Assembly (NCBI GenBank): GCA_903953195.1
Contig: CAJBIS010000071.1
Span: 1-9,427 of the forward strand
Length of the DNA stretch: 9,427 nt
Origin: an uncultured Actinomycetes bacterium
GTDB lineage: Bacteria > Actinomycetota > Acidimicrobiia > Acidimicrobiales > Microtrichaceae
Direction of reading: 5' to 3'
Position 1 is the stretch's first letter. Every line of letters begins with the position of its first letter. The position numbers and the translations under genes are program-made. This document shows positions 1-6,482 of the stretch, one piece after another. Under the pieces are notes generated by a model. It had not been told where the DNA came from. It saw nothing but the letters and a program-made list of their open reading frames with translations, and did no database searches.

Positions 1-582
1 GGATGCGGACGGCGCGCGACCACCCGGGGCCGGCCACCCGAGGGCGATGGTGCCGACCGAGCGCCGATCCTCCGGGACGCCGAACGCCCGGTGCACGGCG
101 CCCTCGTGATCGAACTGACCGAAGAACAGCGCCCCGAGTCCGGCAGCCTCGGCAGCCAGCAGCAGCGCCATGACGGCGGCCCCGCCGTCGACGAACCAGT
201 ACGGGACCGACCACGCAGCGACGTCGTCGCCGAGGCCGGTGTGCGCCTTGTCGGGACGTCCGTACCGCTCCGCGTAGGCCGCGGGGTCGACCACGACCAG
301 CACCAGCACCGGCGCCACCAGCAGCCCCGGCCACGGGAACGCGTCGCGCCGCTCGGCGGACAAGGTGACATCCCAGTAGCGCCGCACAGCGGAGCCGGTG
401 AGCACCACCAGGTCGAGTGCGTGGGTGTTGCCGGCGGCCGGTCCGCGGAACGCCGCCTCGGTGACCCGGTCCACCAGGTCGTCGTCGATGCGCTCGTCGA
501 CGAAGTCCCGGCACATGCGCCGTGAGGCCAGCACCTGCCAGAACGCCGAGCCGTCCGACCCGGCATCAGGGGATGAACTCAC
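1..582 (-). CDS. Nitroreductase-family protein (3' end outside window)
   Basis: Predicted FMN-dependent oxidoreductase of the nitroreductase fold, which usually reduces nitroaromatics, quinones or other electron acceptors with NAD(P)H; the substrate cannot be told. I translated from a GTG at 582; 194 codons stay open to the window edge, so the C-terminus is missing. Visible family features are the N-terminal arginine motif RRMCRDF (residues 21-27, usual FMN phosphate contact), RGPAAGNTHALDLVVLTG (46-63, matching the family's 'aPSagN.qpw.fvvv' strand), the APVLVLVVVDP strand (90-100), the hydrophobic helix 131-150 ending in GLGALFFGQF, and GTIALGWPAP (177-186). The GTG overlaps the TGA of the upstream gene as GTGA, and no in-frame ATG gives a full N-terminal domain, so translational coupling is likely. 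Some family members act in coenzyme or F420-linked pathways; nothing here decides that. Family assignment is firm, function open. Confidence 0.85.
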   Translation of the reverse strand, partial: MSSSPDAGSDGSAFWQVLASRRMCRDFVDERIDDDLVDRVTEAAFRGPAAGNTHALDLVVLTGSAVRRYWDVTLSAERRDAFPWPGLLVAPVLVLVVVDPAAYAERYGRPDKAHTGLGDDVAAWSVPYWFVDGGAAVMALLLAAEAAGLGALFFGQFDHEGAVHRAFGVPEDRRSVGTIALGWPAPGGRAPSAS

Positions 583-1253
583 CCGTACTTGAGCAGGTCC
601 TCTGCCATGGCCCAGCCGCACATGATCAGGTAGTCACCGCGACCGGTGTCCAGGTGCTTGAACTGCGCGGCGACCTGCTTGTCGATCGATGCCGGCTTGG
701 ACGACTCGTGGTCGATGACCATCGGCAGCGAACCATCACCGGTCACGGTGAAGGACTGCTCGTCGTACGCGGAGCTGGCGACGTCGTACCGCTTGGCGAG
801 CCGTCGACCCCAGGCCCGCTCCTCGCCCGAGGCCTTGTGGCCCGGTCGCGGCACGATCTCGGTGACCGTCTTGAACGCCTCGGTGGCTCCCGGCTCGTTG
901 AAGCGCGCACCGACGAGCACGTCCTCGTCGGGGAAGGCCATGAGCGCCCGACGGAAGTTCTCGGTCATGATCGACTTGAGGATCGCATCCCGCCTCGACG
1001 AGCGCTTGACCACGGCGAGGGCGAAGACGATCGACGGCGTGCCACCGAGCCGGACCAGTGACGACACCGAGAAGCCCCGGAGCTTCGTCCCCTCGCGGAC
1101 CCGGGTGACCAGGACCCAGTCGGGGTTGTCCCGCAGCTTGGACAGCGTGCCCACCTCGTGGCCGTACCCGGCCTCGGCACACAGGTCAGCGAGCTCGGCC
1201 AGCTCGGCATCACCGAGGGCCACGCTGTCCATTGTCATCACGTCGAGCGCCAT
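579..1253 (-). CDS. Unknown 224-residue protein, possibly GNAT-like
   Basis: I do not recognise this protein. ATG at 1253 is chosen because GAGGAG sits 7 nt upstream and the predicted protein looks natural only from here (MALDVMTMDS); the open frame runs further upstream only because of base composition. Residues run: acidic helix (about 12-27), strand WVLVTRV (about 46-52), strand RGFSVSSLVRLGG (about 58-70), strand IVFALAVV (74-81), then a basic turn KRSSRRDAILKSIMTENFRRAL (helix from about 87), then LVGARFNEPGATEAF. That order resembles a GCN5-related acetyltransferase core, where a basic turn binds acetyl-CoA pyrophosphate, but the glycine-rich Q/RxxGxG/A is not present, so this is a weak fold guess. 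The last third (about 150-224) matches nothing I know and ends DLLKYG. No signal peptide or membrane segment. It lies 92 nt after dnaE and overlaps the nitroreductase start by four bases. No TANNNT hexamer lies in the gap, so co-transcription with dnaE is likely. Confidence 0.85.
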   Translation of the reverse strand: MALDVMTMDSVALGDAELAELADLCAEAGYGHEVGTLSKLRDNPDWVLVTRVREGTKLRGFSVSSLVRLGGTPSIVFALAVVKRSSRRDAILKSIMTENFRRALMAFPDEDVLVGARFNEPGATEAFKTVTEIVPRPGHKASGEERAWGRRLAKRYDVASSAYDEQSFTVTGDGSLPMVIDHESSKPASIDKQVAAQFKHLDTGRGDYLIMCGWAMAEDLLKYG

Positions 1254-1260
1254 GCCTGCT

Positions 1261-1266
1261 CTCCTC
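1261..1266 (-). promoter_or_regulatory. Shine-Dalgarno site of the unknown gene
   Basis: The minus strand reads GAGGAG with 7 nt to the ATG at 1253. This is a strong ribosome binding site and fixes the start of the 224-residue protein against the much longer open frame upstream, which overlaps dnaE. Confidence 0.75.
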
Positions 1267-1310
1267 GAATCGGCAGAAAGGCCACAGAAGGCGCCTCTAG
1301 TCCAGCGTCT

Positions 1311-1332
1311 CCGAGGCCGCGCCGCAACTCGG
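1311..1332 (-). terminator. Weak stem-loop after dnaE
   Basis: Fourteen bases after the dnaE stop the minus strand has CCGAG and CTCGG arms (5 bp) around a 12-nt loop, with no T-tract behind. The stem is short and the loop long, so it would at most attenuate transcription; read-through into the next gene is likely. Reported mainly because it is the only symmetrical element in the 92-nt gap. Confidence 0.15.
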
Positions 1333-1345
1333 GGCGCCCGTGACC

Positions 1346-4300
1346 TCAGACGGTGACGGCCTCGTGGCCCAACAGTGCCCGCAACTCCCCCACCAGACCA
1401 CTCCGCGTGCTCACCAGGTAGTCGTCCGAGAGCCGGACGACCTTGGTGCGGTCCACGAGGATGTGGACCTCGGATTCGCCGGGGAAGTCCTGGAACAGGC
1501 CCTTGAGGCGATCCAGCGTGGCCTCGTCCAGCCGGGCGGTGGTGAGACTGAGTCGCAGCGGCGGCGACTCGTCGACGACCGGCTCGAAGCGGCTCACCTC
1601 GGACGGCACCAGCTTCGGGGTGTCGTCCCGCTTGTCGACCCGCCCGCTGACGATGACCACGGCGTCGTCCTCGAGCAGGTGGCCCACCTCGGCCATCATC
1701 TTCGGGAACACCATCACCTCGACGCTGCCCTGCAGGTCCTCGAGCGTGAACACCGCCATCAGGTCCCCGCGCTTCGTCCACTTCTTCTGCAGACCCGAGA
1801 CGATGCCGCCGACCGTTCGACGGGCGCCGTCCTCGGCGTCGTCGAGCTCACCGAGCGAGCAGTCCGTCCGCCGGCGGAGCGACTGCTCGGCACCGAGCAG
1901 CGGATGGTCGGACACGTAGAGACCGAGCATCTCCTTCTCGAACGCCAGCCGGGCCTTCTTGTCGAATTCCAGGTCCGGGATGGCGACGCGCTCGTCGAAG
2001 ATGGGACCGTCGTCCGACGCCCCGAAGAGCGACATGACGCCCATGTCGTGCTCGCGACGTCGAGCGACGGTCGCGTCGATGATCTGCGAGTACACCGCCA
2101 GCAGCCCCTGGCGAGGGTGGCCCATGGAGTCGAAGCCACCGGCCTTGATGAGTGACTCGATGGCCTTCCGGTTCAGCACCTGGGTGTTGACCCGCTCGCA
2201 GAACTCGTGGAAGTCCACGAAGGGACCGTTCGCGTCGCGCTCGTCGACGATCAGTTCCACCAGACCCTCGCCGACGTTGCGGATGGCCGAGAGCCCGAAG
2301 AGGATCTGCTCGCGTTCGGCGCCGTGTTCGTCGACGGTGGTGATGGGCGCGAAGTCGGAGGCCGAGCGGTTCACGTCCGGGACCAGCACGTCGATGTCCA
2401 TCGTGCGGCACTCGGCGAGGTAGATGGCGGCCTTGTCGAGGTTCGTCTTGACGCTCGTCAGCAGGGCCGACAGGTACTCGGCCGGGTAGTTCGCCTTCAG
2501 GAAGGCCGTCTGGTACGCCACGAGCCCGTAGCCGTAGCTGTGCGACTTGTTGAACGCGTAGTCGGCGAACGGTTCGATGATGTCGAACCAGGCGTCGCCG
2601 AGCTCCCGGCCGTACCCGGTGGCGTCGCAGCCGTCGACGAACTTCACCCGCTCCTTGGCGATGAGCTCGCGGACCTTCTTGCCGCACGCCTTGCGCAGGT
2701 TGTCGGCATCGGCGAGCGAGTAGCCGGCGAACCGCTGCGCGATCCGCATGATGCCCTCCTGGTAGATGCACAACCCGTAGGTGTCTCCCAGGATCTCCTC
2801 GGCGTCCGGATGGAGGTACGTGACCTCCTGCCGGCCGTTCTTCCGATCCGCGTAGTCCGTGTGCATGTTGGCCGCCATCGGCCCCGGCCGGTACAGCGCC
2901 ACGAGGGCCGCGACGTCCTCGAACTCGGTGGGTGCGAGTGAACGGATGAGGGCGCGCATCTGGGTGCCCTCCAACTGGAACACGCCGATCGTCTCGGCCC
3001 GCTGCAGCAGACCGAACGTCGCCTCGTCGTCGAGCGCCACCCGGTCGATGTCGACCTCGATCCCGCGTCGCTCCCGGATCAGCGTGAGCGTGTCGGTGAT
3101 GACGTCGAGGTTGCGCAGCCCGAGGAAGTCCATCTTGAGGAGCCCGAGCTCCTCGACGCCGTGCATCTCGTACTGCGTGACGACCGGCGCCTCCTCGGGA
3201 TCCTGACCGGCGACCGGCTTCCGCTGGATCGGGAGGTACTCGGTCAGCGGCTCCTTGGTGATCACCACCGCCGCAGCATGGATGCCGTCCTGTCGACGCA
3301 GCCCCTCGAGCCCGCGGGCCACGTCGATGACCTCCTTGGCGTCCGGGTCGGTGTCGTACATGGACCGCAACTCGGCGGCCATGGCGTACCCCTCGGAGTA
3401 CTTCGGATTCAGCTCCAGGCACGCGTGCAACGGCGTGTCGCGCCCCATGACCAGTGGCGGCATGGCCTTGGCGACCTTGTCGCCGACCGCGTACGGGAAG
3501 CCGAGCACACGCGCCGCGTCGCGCACCGCGGCGCGCGCCTTGATGGTGGAGAACGTGACGATCTGTGCCACGTGGTCCCGGCCGTACCGTTCGGCCGCGT
3601 AGCGGATCATCTCGTCACGGAACCGTGAGTCGAAGTCCATGTCGATGTCGGGCATGGAGATGCGGCTCGGGTTGAGGAAGCGTTCGAACAGCAGGTCGTA
3701 GCGGATCGGATCGAGGTCGGTGATCTGCAGGCAGTACGCCACCGCGCAACCCGCCGCCGAACCACGCCCCGGTCCGACCCGGATGCCGGCGCGGCGGGCA
3801 TGCGCGATCAGGTCCCACACGATCAGGAAGTACGAGCTGAAGCCCATGTCCTGGATGACCTTGAGCTCGTAGACGAGCCGCTCCACCGCGGCGTCCTCGA
3901 GCTGGTCGCCCCAACGCTCACGCGCCCCGGCGAACGTCAGGTGCTCGAGGTAGGCGGCGTCGTCGGCGAAGCCCTCGGGCAGCGGGAACGACGGGAGCTG
4001 CGGGTTGCCGAACTCGATCTCGAGGTCGCAACGCTCCGCCACCCACAGCGTGTTGTCGCACGCCGAGGGCACCTCGTCGAACAACGAGCGCATCTCGAGC
4101 GCCGACTTGATGTAGTGCTGATCGCCGTGGAACTTGAAACGATCGGGGTCGCTGCGCAGCGATCCGGTCTGGACGCACAGCAGGGCGTCGTGCGAGACGG
4201 CATCGTGCTGGTGGACGTAGTGGCTGTCGTTCGTGGCGATCAGCGGCAGTCGCAGTTTGCGGGCCAGGTCCAACAGCATCGGATTCGTCCACTGCTGGTC

Positions 4301-4888
4301 CGGGATGCCGTGGTCCTGGAGCTCGACGAACAGGTGATCGCGTCCGAAGATGTCGAGCAGTCGACCGGCCTTCTCGCACGCGGCGTCGAAACCCTGGTTC
4401 ATCATCGCCTGCAGGACGTGCCCGCCGAGACAGCCGGTGGTGACGATGAGCCCCTCGGAGTGCTCCGAGAGCAGCTGCCAGTCGACCTTCGGCTTGCGGT
4501 AGTACCCCTCGAGGAACGCTCGTGACGACAGCTGGATGAGGTTCCGGTAGCCGGTGCGGTTCTCCACCAGCGTGGTCAGGTGGTAGTAGGCCTTGCGCCC
4601 ACCCTCGACCTGACCGCCGGAGTCGTCGAGCTTGCTGCCGCGCAGCTGCAGTCGCTCGGCGCGGTCCTCATCAGCCATGTAGAGCTCGCTGCCGATGATC
4701 GGCTTCACGTCGACGTCGAGGCACGCCTTGTAGAAGTCGAGGACGCCGTACATGTTGCCGTGGTCCGTGATGCCCATCGCCGGCTGGCCGTCGCGTGCCG
4801 CTGCGGCGACGACGTCACCGATGCGCGACGCGCCGTCGAGCATCGAGTACTCGGTGTGCTGGTGCAGATGGACGAACGAATCCGGCAC
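1346..4888 (-). CDS. dnaE: DNA polymerase III alpha subunit (DnaE1 type)
   Basis: Catalytic subunit of the replicative polymerase, 1180 residues, normal DnaE length. An N-terminal PHP domain (about 5-225) keeps all nine expected metal ligands: H9, H11, D18, H43, E68, H103, C153, D221 and H223. The polymerase core shows GPGRGSAAG (372-380), the catalytic pair in PDIDMDFD (D416, D418), GIHAAAVVI (535-543) and the third aspartate in LLKMDFLGL (D587). Fingers carry YQEGIMRIAQ (709-718) and LRKACGKK (731-738). A helix-hairpin-helix region follows (about 865-923), then a clamp-binding-like VMSLF (951-955), then an OB fold (about 1024-1085). No intein. GTG at 4888 is chosen because GAGAGGGAG lies 8 nt upstream and the PHP domain begins within ten residues. 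The protein acts with the beta clamp and clamp loader at the fork. PolC is excluded by domain order and DnaE2 is less likely given the intact PHP. Confidence 0.97.
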   Translation of the reverse strand: MPDSFVHLHQHTEYSMLDGASRIGDVVAAAARDGQPAMGITDHGNMYGVLDFYKACLDVDVKPIIGSELYMADEDRAERLQLRGSKLDDSGGQVEGGRKAYYHLTTLVENRTGYRNLIQLSSRAFLEGYYRKPKVDWQLLSEHSEGLIVTTGCLGGHVLQAMMNQGFDAACEKAGRLLDIFGRDHLFVELQDHGIPDQQWTNPMLLDLARKLRLPLIATNDSHYVHQHDAVSHDALLCVQTGSLRSDPDRFKFHGDQHYIKSALEMRSLFDEVPSACDNTLWVAERCDLEIEFGNPQLPSFPLPEGFADDAAYLEHLTFAGARERWGDQLEDAAVERLVYELKVIQDMGFSSYFLIVWDLIAHARRAGIRVGPGRGSAAGCAVAYCLQITDLDPIRYDLLFERFLNPSRISMPDIDMDFDSRFRDEMIRYAAERYGRDHVAQIVTFSTIKARAAVRDAARVLGFPYAVGDKVAKAMPPLVMGRDTPLHACLELNPKYSEGYAMAAELRSMYDTDPDAKEVIDVARGLEGLRRQDGIHAAAVVITKEPLTEYLPIQRKPVAGQDPEEAPVVTQYEMHGVEELGLLKMDFLGLRNLDVITDTLTLIRERRGIEVDIDRVALDDEATFGLLQRAETIGVFQLEGTQMRALIRSLAPTEFEDVAALVALYRPGPMAANMHTDYADRKNGRQEVTYLHPDAEEILGDTYGLCIYQEGIMRIAQRFAGYSLADADNLRKACGKKVRELIAKERVKFVDGCDATGYGRELGDAWFDIIEPFADYAFNKSHSYGYGLVAYQTAFLKANYPAEYLSALLTSVKTNLDKAAIYLAECRTMDIDVLVPDVNRSASDFAPITTVDEHGAEREQILFGLSAIRNVGEGLVELIVDERDANGPFVDFHEFCERVNTQVLNRKAIESLIKAGGFDSMGHPRQGLLAVYSQIIDATVARRREHDMGVMSLFGASDDGPIFDERVAIPDLEFDKKARLAFEKEMLGLYVSDHPLLGAEQSLRRRTDCSLGELDDAEDGARRTVGGIVSGLQKKWTKRGDLMAVFTLEDLQGSVEVMVFPKMMAEVGHLLEDDAVVIVSGRVDKRDDTPKLVPSEVSRFEPVVDESPPLRLSLTTARLDEATLDRLKGLFQDFPGESEVHILVDRTKVVRLSDDYLVSTRSGLVGELRALLGHEAVTV

Positions 4889-4896
4889 CCTGACGA

Positions 4897-4905
4897 CTCC
4901 CTCTC
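4897..4905 (-). promoter_or_regulatory. Shine-Dalgarno site of dnaE
   Basis: The minus strand reads GAGAGGGAG, 8 nt before the GTG at 4888. It is the strongest ribosome binding site in the window and supports GTG as the dnaE start. Confidence 0.8.
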
Positions 4906-4935
4906 GTGCGCTCGGACGGACTGACTGGCGACTGG

Positions 4936-4963
4936 CTGGCTGCTGGCTGCTGGCTGCTGGCTG
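4936..4963 (-). repeat. Tandem heptamer, four perfect copies, in dnaE leader
   Basis: CTGGCTG (plus strand) is repeated four times head to tail without error. It lies inside a wider 4921-4965 stretch built of CTGA, CTGG and CTGGCGA pieces. On the transcribed strand it reads as CAGCCAG units. It ends about 47 nt before the dnaE start codon and 30 nt before the Shine-Dalgarno site, so copy-number change would alter leader length but not the dnaE reading frame. Simple repeats of this kind can slip during replication; whether this one varies is not visible here. Confidence 0.9.
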
Positions 4964-5000
4964 GACGTTCCGGTGGCCCGCCGGGGCTCAGCGTGGACTG

Positions 5001-5006
5001 ACCGTA
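5001..5006 (-). promoter_or_regulatory. Candidate -10 element of dnaE promoter
   Basis: The minus strand reads TACGGT, the only TANNNT hexamer between cinA and dnaE. It predicts a start near A4994 and a dnaE leader of roughly 105 nt that contains the heptamer repeat. The position 17 nt upstream (AATCAC) is a poor -35 and lies in the palindrome at 5012-5029, which suggests help from, or blocking by, a bound regulator. Inference from sequence only. Confidence 0.35.
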
Positions 5007-5011
5007 CGGCA

Positions 5012-5029
5012 AACCACACGGGTGTGATT
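5012..5029 (-). promoter_or_regulatory. 18-bp imperfect palindrome, possible operator for dnaE
   Basis: The minus strand reads AATCACACCCGTGTGGTT. CACAC and GTGTG arms pair perfectly around a 2-nt centre, and the outer AA/TT also match after one mismatch, giving seven of nine symmetric pairs. It sits immediately 5' of the TACGGT -10 candidate, over the -35/spacer region, a common place for a repressor or activator site. It does not look like the actinobacterial LexA box (TCGAAC-N4-GTTCGA) or a DnaA box. Confidence 0.35.
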
Positions 5030-5053
5030 CACCGACGAGTATCGCGCGGCTCG

Positions 5054-5069
5054 ATGGGCGCGTGCCCAC
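5054..5069 (-). other. Small stem-loop between cinA and dnaE
   Basis: Arms GTGGGC and GCCCAT (minus strand) form six pairs including one G-T, around a 4-nt loop. There is no T-tract. It could be a second termination hairpin after cinA or chance pairing in GC-rich DNA. Confidence 0.2.
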
Positions 5070-5113
5070 GATCCGCAACGCCCTGTCGGGGCCTGCCGTC
5101 CAGCCCGCTCGCA

Positions 5114-5135
5114 GCACCCGAACGTCCTCGGGCGC
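5114..5135 (-). terminator. Stem-loop after cinA, possible terminator without T-tract
   Basis: Ten bases past the cinA stop the minus strand has GCGCCCGA and TCGGGTGC, eight pairs with one G-T, around a 6-nt loop (GGACGT). No run of T follows. Actinobacteria often have such hairpins without T-tracts at gene ends, so termination or 3'-end protection of the cinA transcript is plausible but not shown. Confidence 0.45.
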
Positions 5136-5145
5136 CGGTCGGAAG

Positions 5146-6432
5146 TCAGTCCGAGGCGACCTCGACCAGGTGCCGCCGGAGCAGACCGAGCACCGTGATC
5201 ACGGTGAACTCCCGGATCTGGCGGCGACCGCCGGGCAGCTGGACCCGCAGGGAGTCCACCACCCCACCGGCCTCCGGGTCGCCCACCACCACGGCCATGC
5301 ACACCGTCCCCGGAGGCTGGTCCTCCTGCGGATCCGGTCCGGCCACCCCGGTGACCGCCAGTCCCACATCGGCGCCCAGCAGACGCCGCACACCCACGGC
5401 CATGGCGATCGCCGCCTGCTCGGTCACCACCGGTCCCGTGGGCACGTCGAGGACGTCGTACTTCACGTCCGAGGCATACGACACCACGCCACCGCGGAAC
5501 ACGTCGCTCGCACCCGGCACGTCGCAGAGCCGCGAACCGATCATTCCGCCGGTGAGGGACTCGGCGACGGCGAGCGTCCGCCCCTGCGCCCGCAGCAGAT
5601 CGAGCACGACGGACTCCATCGTGTCGTCGTCGACCCCGAAGACGAGCTCGCCGAGCAGGTCCCGCAGCTCGGCCTCCTCGGCGGCGAGCAACGACTCGGC
5701 CTCCTCGGCGGTCGGGGCCTTCGCGGTGATCCGGACCTTCAGCCCCTCCATGCCCGAGGCCAAGAACGCGAGCGTCGGGTTCCCGGCGGCGTCGAGCGCC
5801 GCGATCCGCCCGGCGAGGAGTTCGGCGAGCCCCGACTCGGTCTCACCCCAGGTGCGCAGCGTGCGACTGCGCAGCACCGCCGTCACGCCGGCGCGGCGCT
5901 GCAGATCCGGGATCACCGTGCCCGAGATCATCTCCTGCATCTCCCACGGCACGCCCGGCACCGCGTAGACGACAAGGTCGCGGGTCGCGCCGTCGGCGCC
6001 GACACGCTGCACCGGGCACACCAGCCCGGGTGCCGTGCCCGGCATCTGTTCGATGAACGACGCCGTCTCGGGACGCATCGCCTGCAACAGGTTGTTGGCC
6101 GGCATGCGACGGCCCCGACCGGCGAAGAGCCCGAAGATGTGCTCCTCCATCGCCTCGTCCGAGACGAGCGGCGACCCGGTGACCACGGCCAGCGCCTCAC
6201 GGGTCAGGTCGTCCTGGGTCGGGCCGAGTCCCCCGCAGCAGATGACGGCGTCACTCCGTTCGAGCGCGAGTTCGATGGCGCCGACGACCCGGTCGAGGTT
6301 GTCGCCGACCTTGGTCTGGAAGAACGAGTCGATGCCGTGGAGCGCCAACTGCTCACCGATCCACGACGAGTTGGTGTCGACGATCTGCCCGAGGAGCAGT
6401 TCGGTTCCGATGGCGACGACCTCACAGCGCAC
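5146..6432 (-). CDS. cinA: CinA-family protein (COG1058 domain plus PncC-like NMN amidase domain)
   Basis: Two-domain CinA, 428 residues, normal length. The N-terminal MoaB/MogA-like domain (about 1-170) has the typical opening VAIGTELLLGQIVDTNS (6-22) and the signature GGLGPTQDD (67-75); in characterised relatives this domain hydrolyses ADP-ribose-type pyrophosphates. The C-terminal PncC-like domain (about 272-428) has AESLTGG (290-296), GGVVSYASDVK (314-324) and AVTGVAGP (359-366), matching nicotinamide mononucleotide deamidase, which recycles NMN to NaMN for NAD synthesis. Both signatures look intact. Start GTG at 6432 gives the conserved N-terminus at once; there is no Shine-Dalgarno, but TAGCGT ends 6 nt before it. 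It lies 50 nt after pgsA. In many actinobacteria and firmicutes recA follows cinA; here dnaE follows. The historical link with competence does not imply natural transformation here. Confidence 0.95.
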   Translation of the reverse strand: MRCEVVAIGTELLLGQIVDTNSSWIGEQLALHGIDSFFQTKVGDNLDRVVGAIELALERSDAVICCGGLGPTQDDLTREALAVVTGSPLVSDEAMEEHIFGLFAGRGRRMPANNLLQAMRPETASFIEQMPGTAPGLVCPVQRVGADGATRDLVVYAVPGVPWEMQEMISGTVIPDLQRRAGVTAVLRSRTLRTWGETESGLAELLAGRIAALDAAGNPTLAFLASGMEGLKVRITAKAPTAEEAESLLAAEEAELRDLLGELVFGVDDDTMESVVLDLLRAQGRTLAVAESLTGGMIGSRLCDVPGASDVFRGGVVSYASDVKYDVLDVPTGPVVTEQAAIAMAVGVRRLLGADVGLAVTGVAGPDPQEDQPPGTVCMAVVVGDPEAGGVVDSLRVQLPGGRRQIREFTVITVLGLLRRHLVEVASD

Positions 6433-6438
6433 GCCGGG

Positions 6439-6444
6439 ACGCTA
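6439..6444 (-). promoter_or_regulatory. Candidate leaderless -10 element of cinA
   Basis: The minus strand reads TAGCGT, CCCGGC, then GTG. The hexamer fits TANNNT and its last T lies 7 nt before the first base of the start codon, so transcription would begin at or next to the GTG. No convincing -35 and no Shine-Dalgarno are present. Confidence 0.5.
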
Positions 6445-6464
6445 CCCCGCCGCGCTGCAGCCGA

Positions 6465-6478
6465 CCCGCCGCTGCGGG
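6465..6478 (-). terminator. Short GC hairpin after pgsA
   Basis: Arms CCCGC and GCGGG pair fully (5 bp, all G-C) around AGCG, four bases past the pgsA stop. No T-tract. It sits just upstream of the cinA -10 candidate and may separate rimO-pgsA from cinA, or may be chance in GC-rich sequence. Confidence 0.25.
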
Positions 6479-6482
6479 CGCG

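Noticed and set aside
1299..1327. Possible promoter TTGCGG-17-TGGACT before the unknown gene
   Set aside because: The -10 does not fit TANNNT and the match is poor; read-through from dnaE is simpler.
1254..1781. N-terminal extension of the 224-residue protein to 400 residues
   Set aside because: The extra 176 codons overlap the dnaE 3' end in another frame, are R/G-rich, and the true start has a strong GAGGAG site.
1340..2155. Plus-strand open frame of 271 codons opposite the dnaE 3' end, and similar ones at 3800-4525 and 2207-2941
   Set aside because: All are mirror frames of dnaE codons, with H/V/L/E-rich translations and no ribosome site or motif.
1848..3422. Minus-strand 524-codon frame inside dnaE
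   Set aside because: Out-of-frame shadow of dnaE, arginine and glycine rich, with no independent signals; the dnaE frame is unbroken across it.
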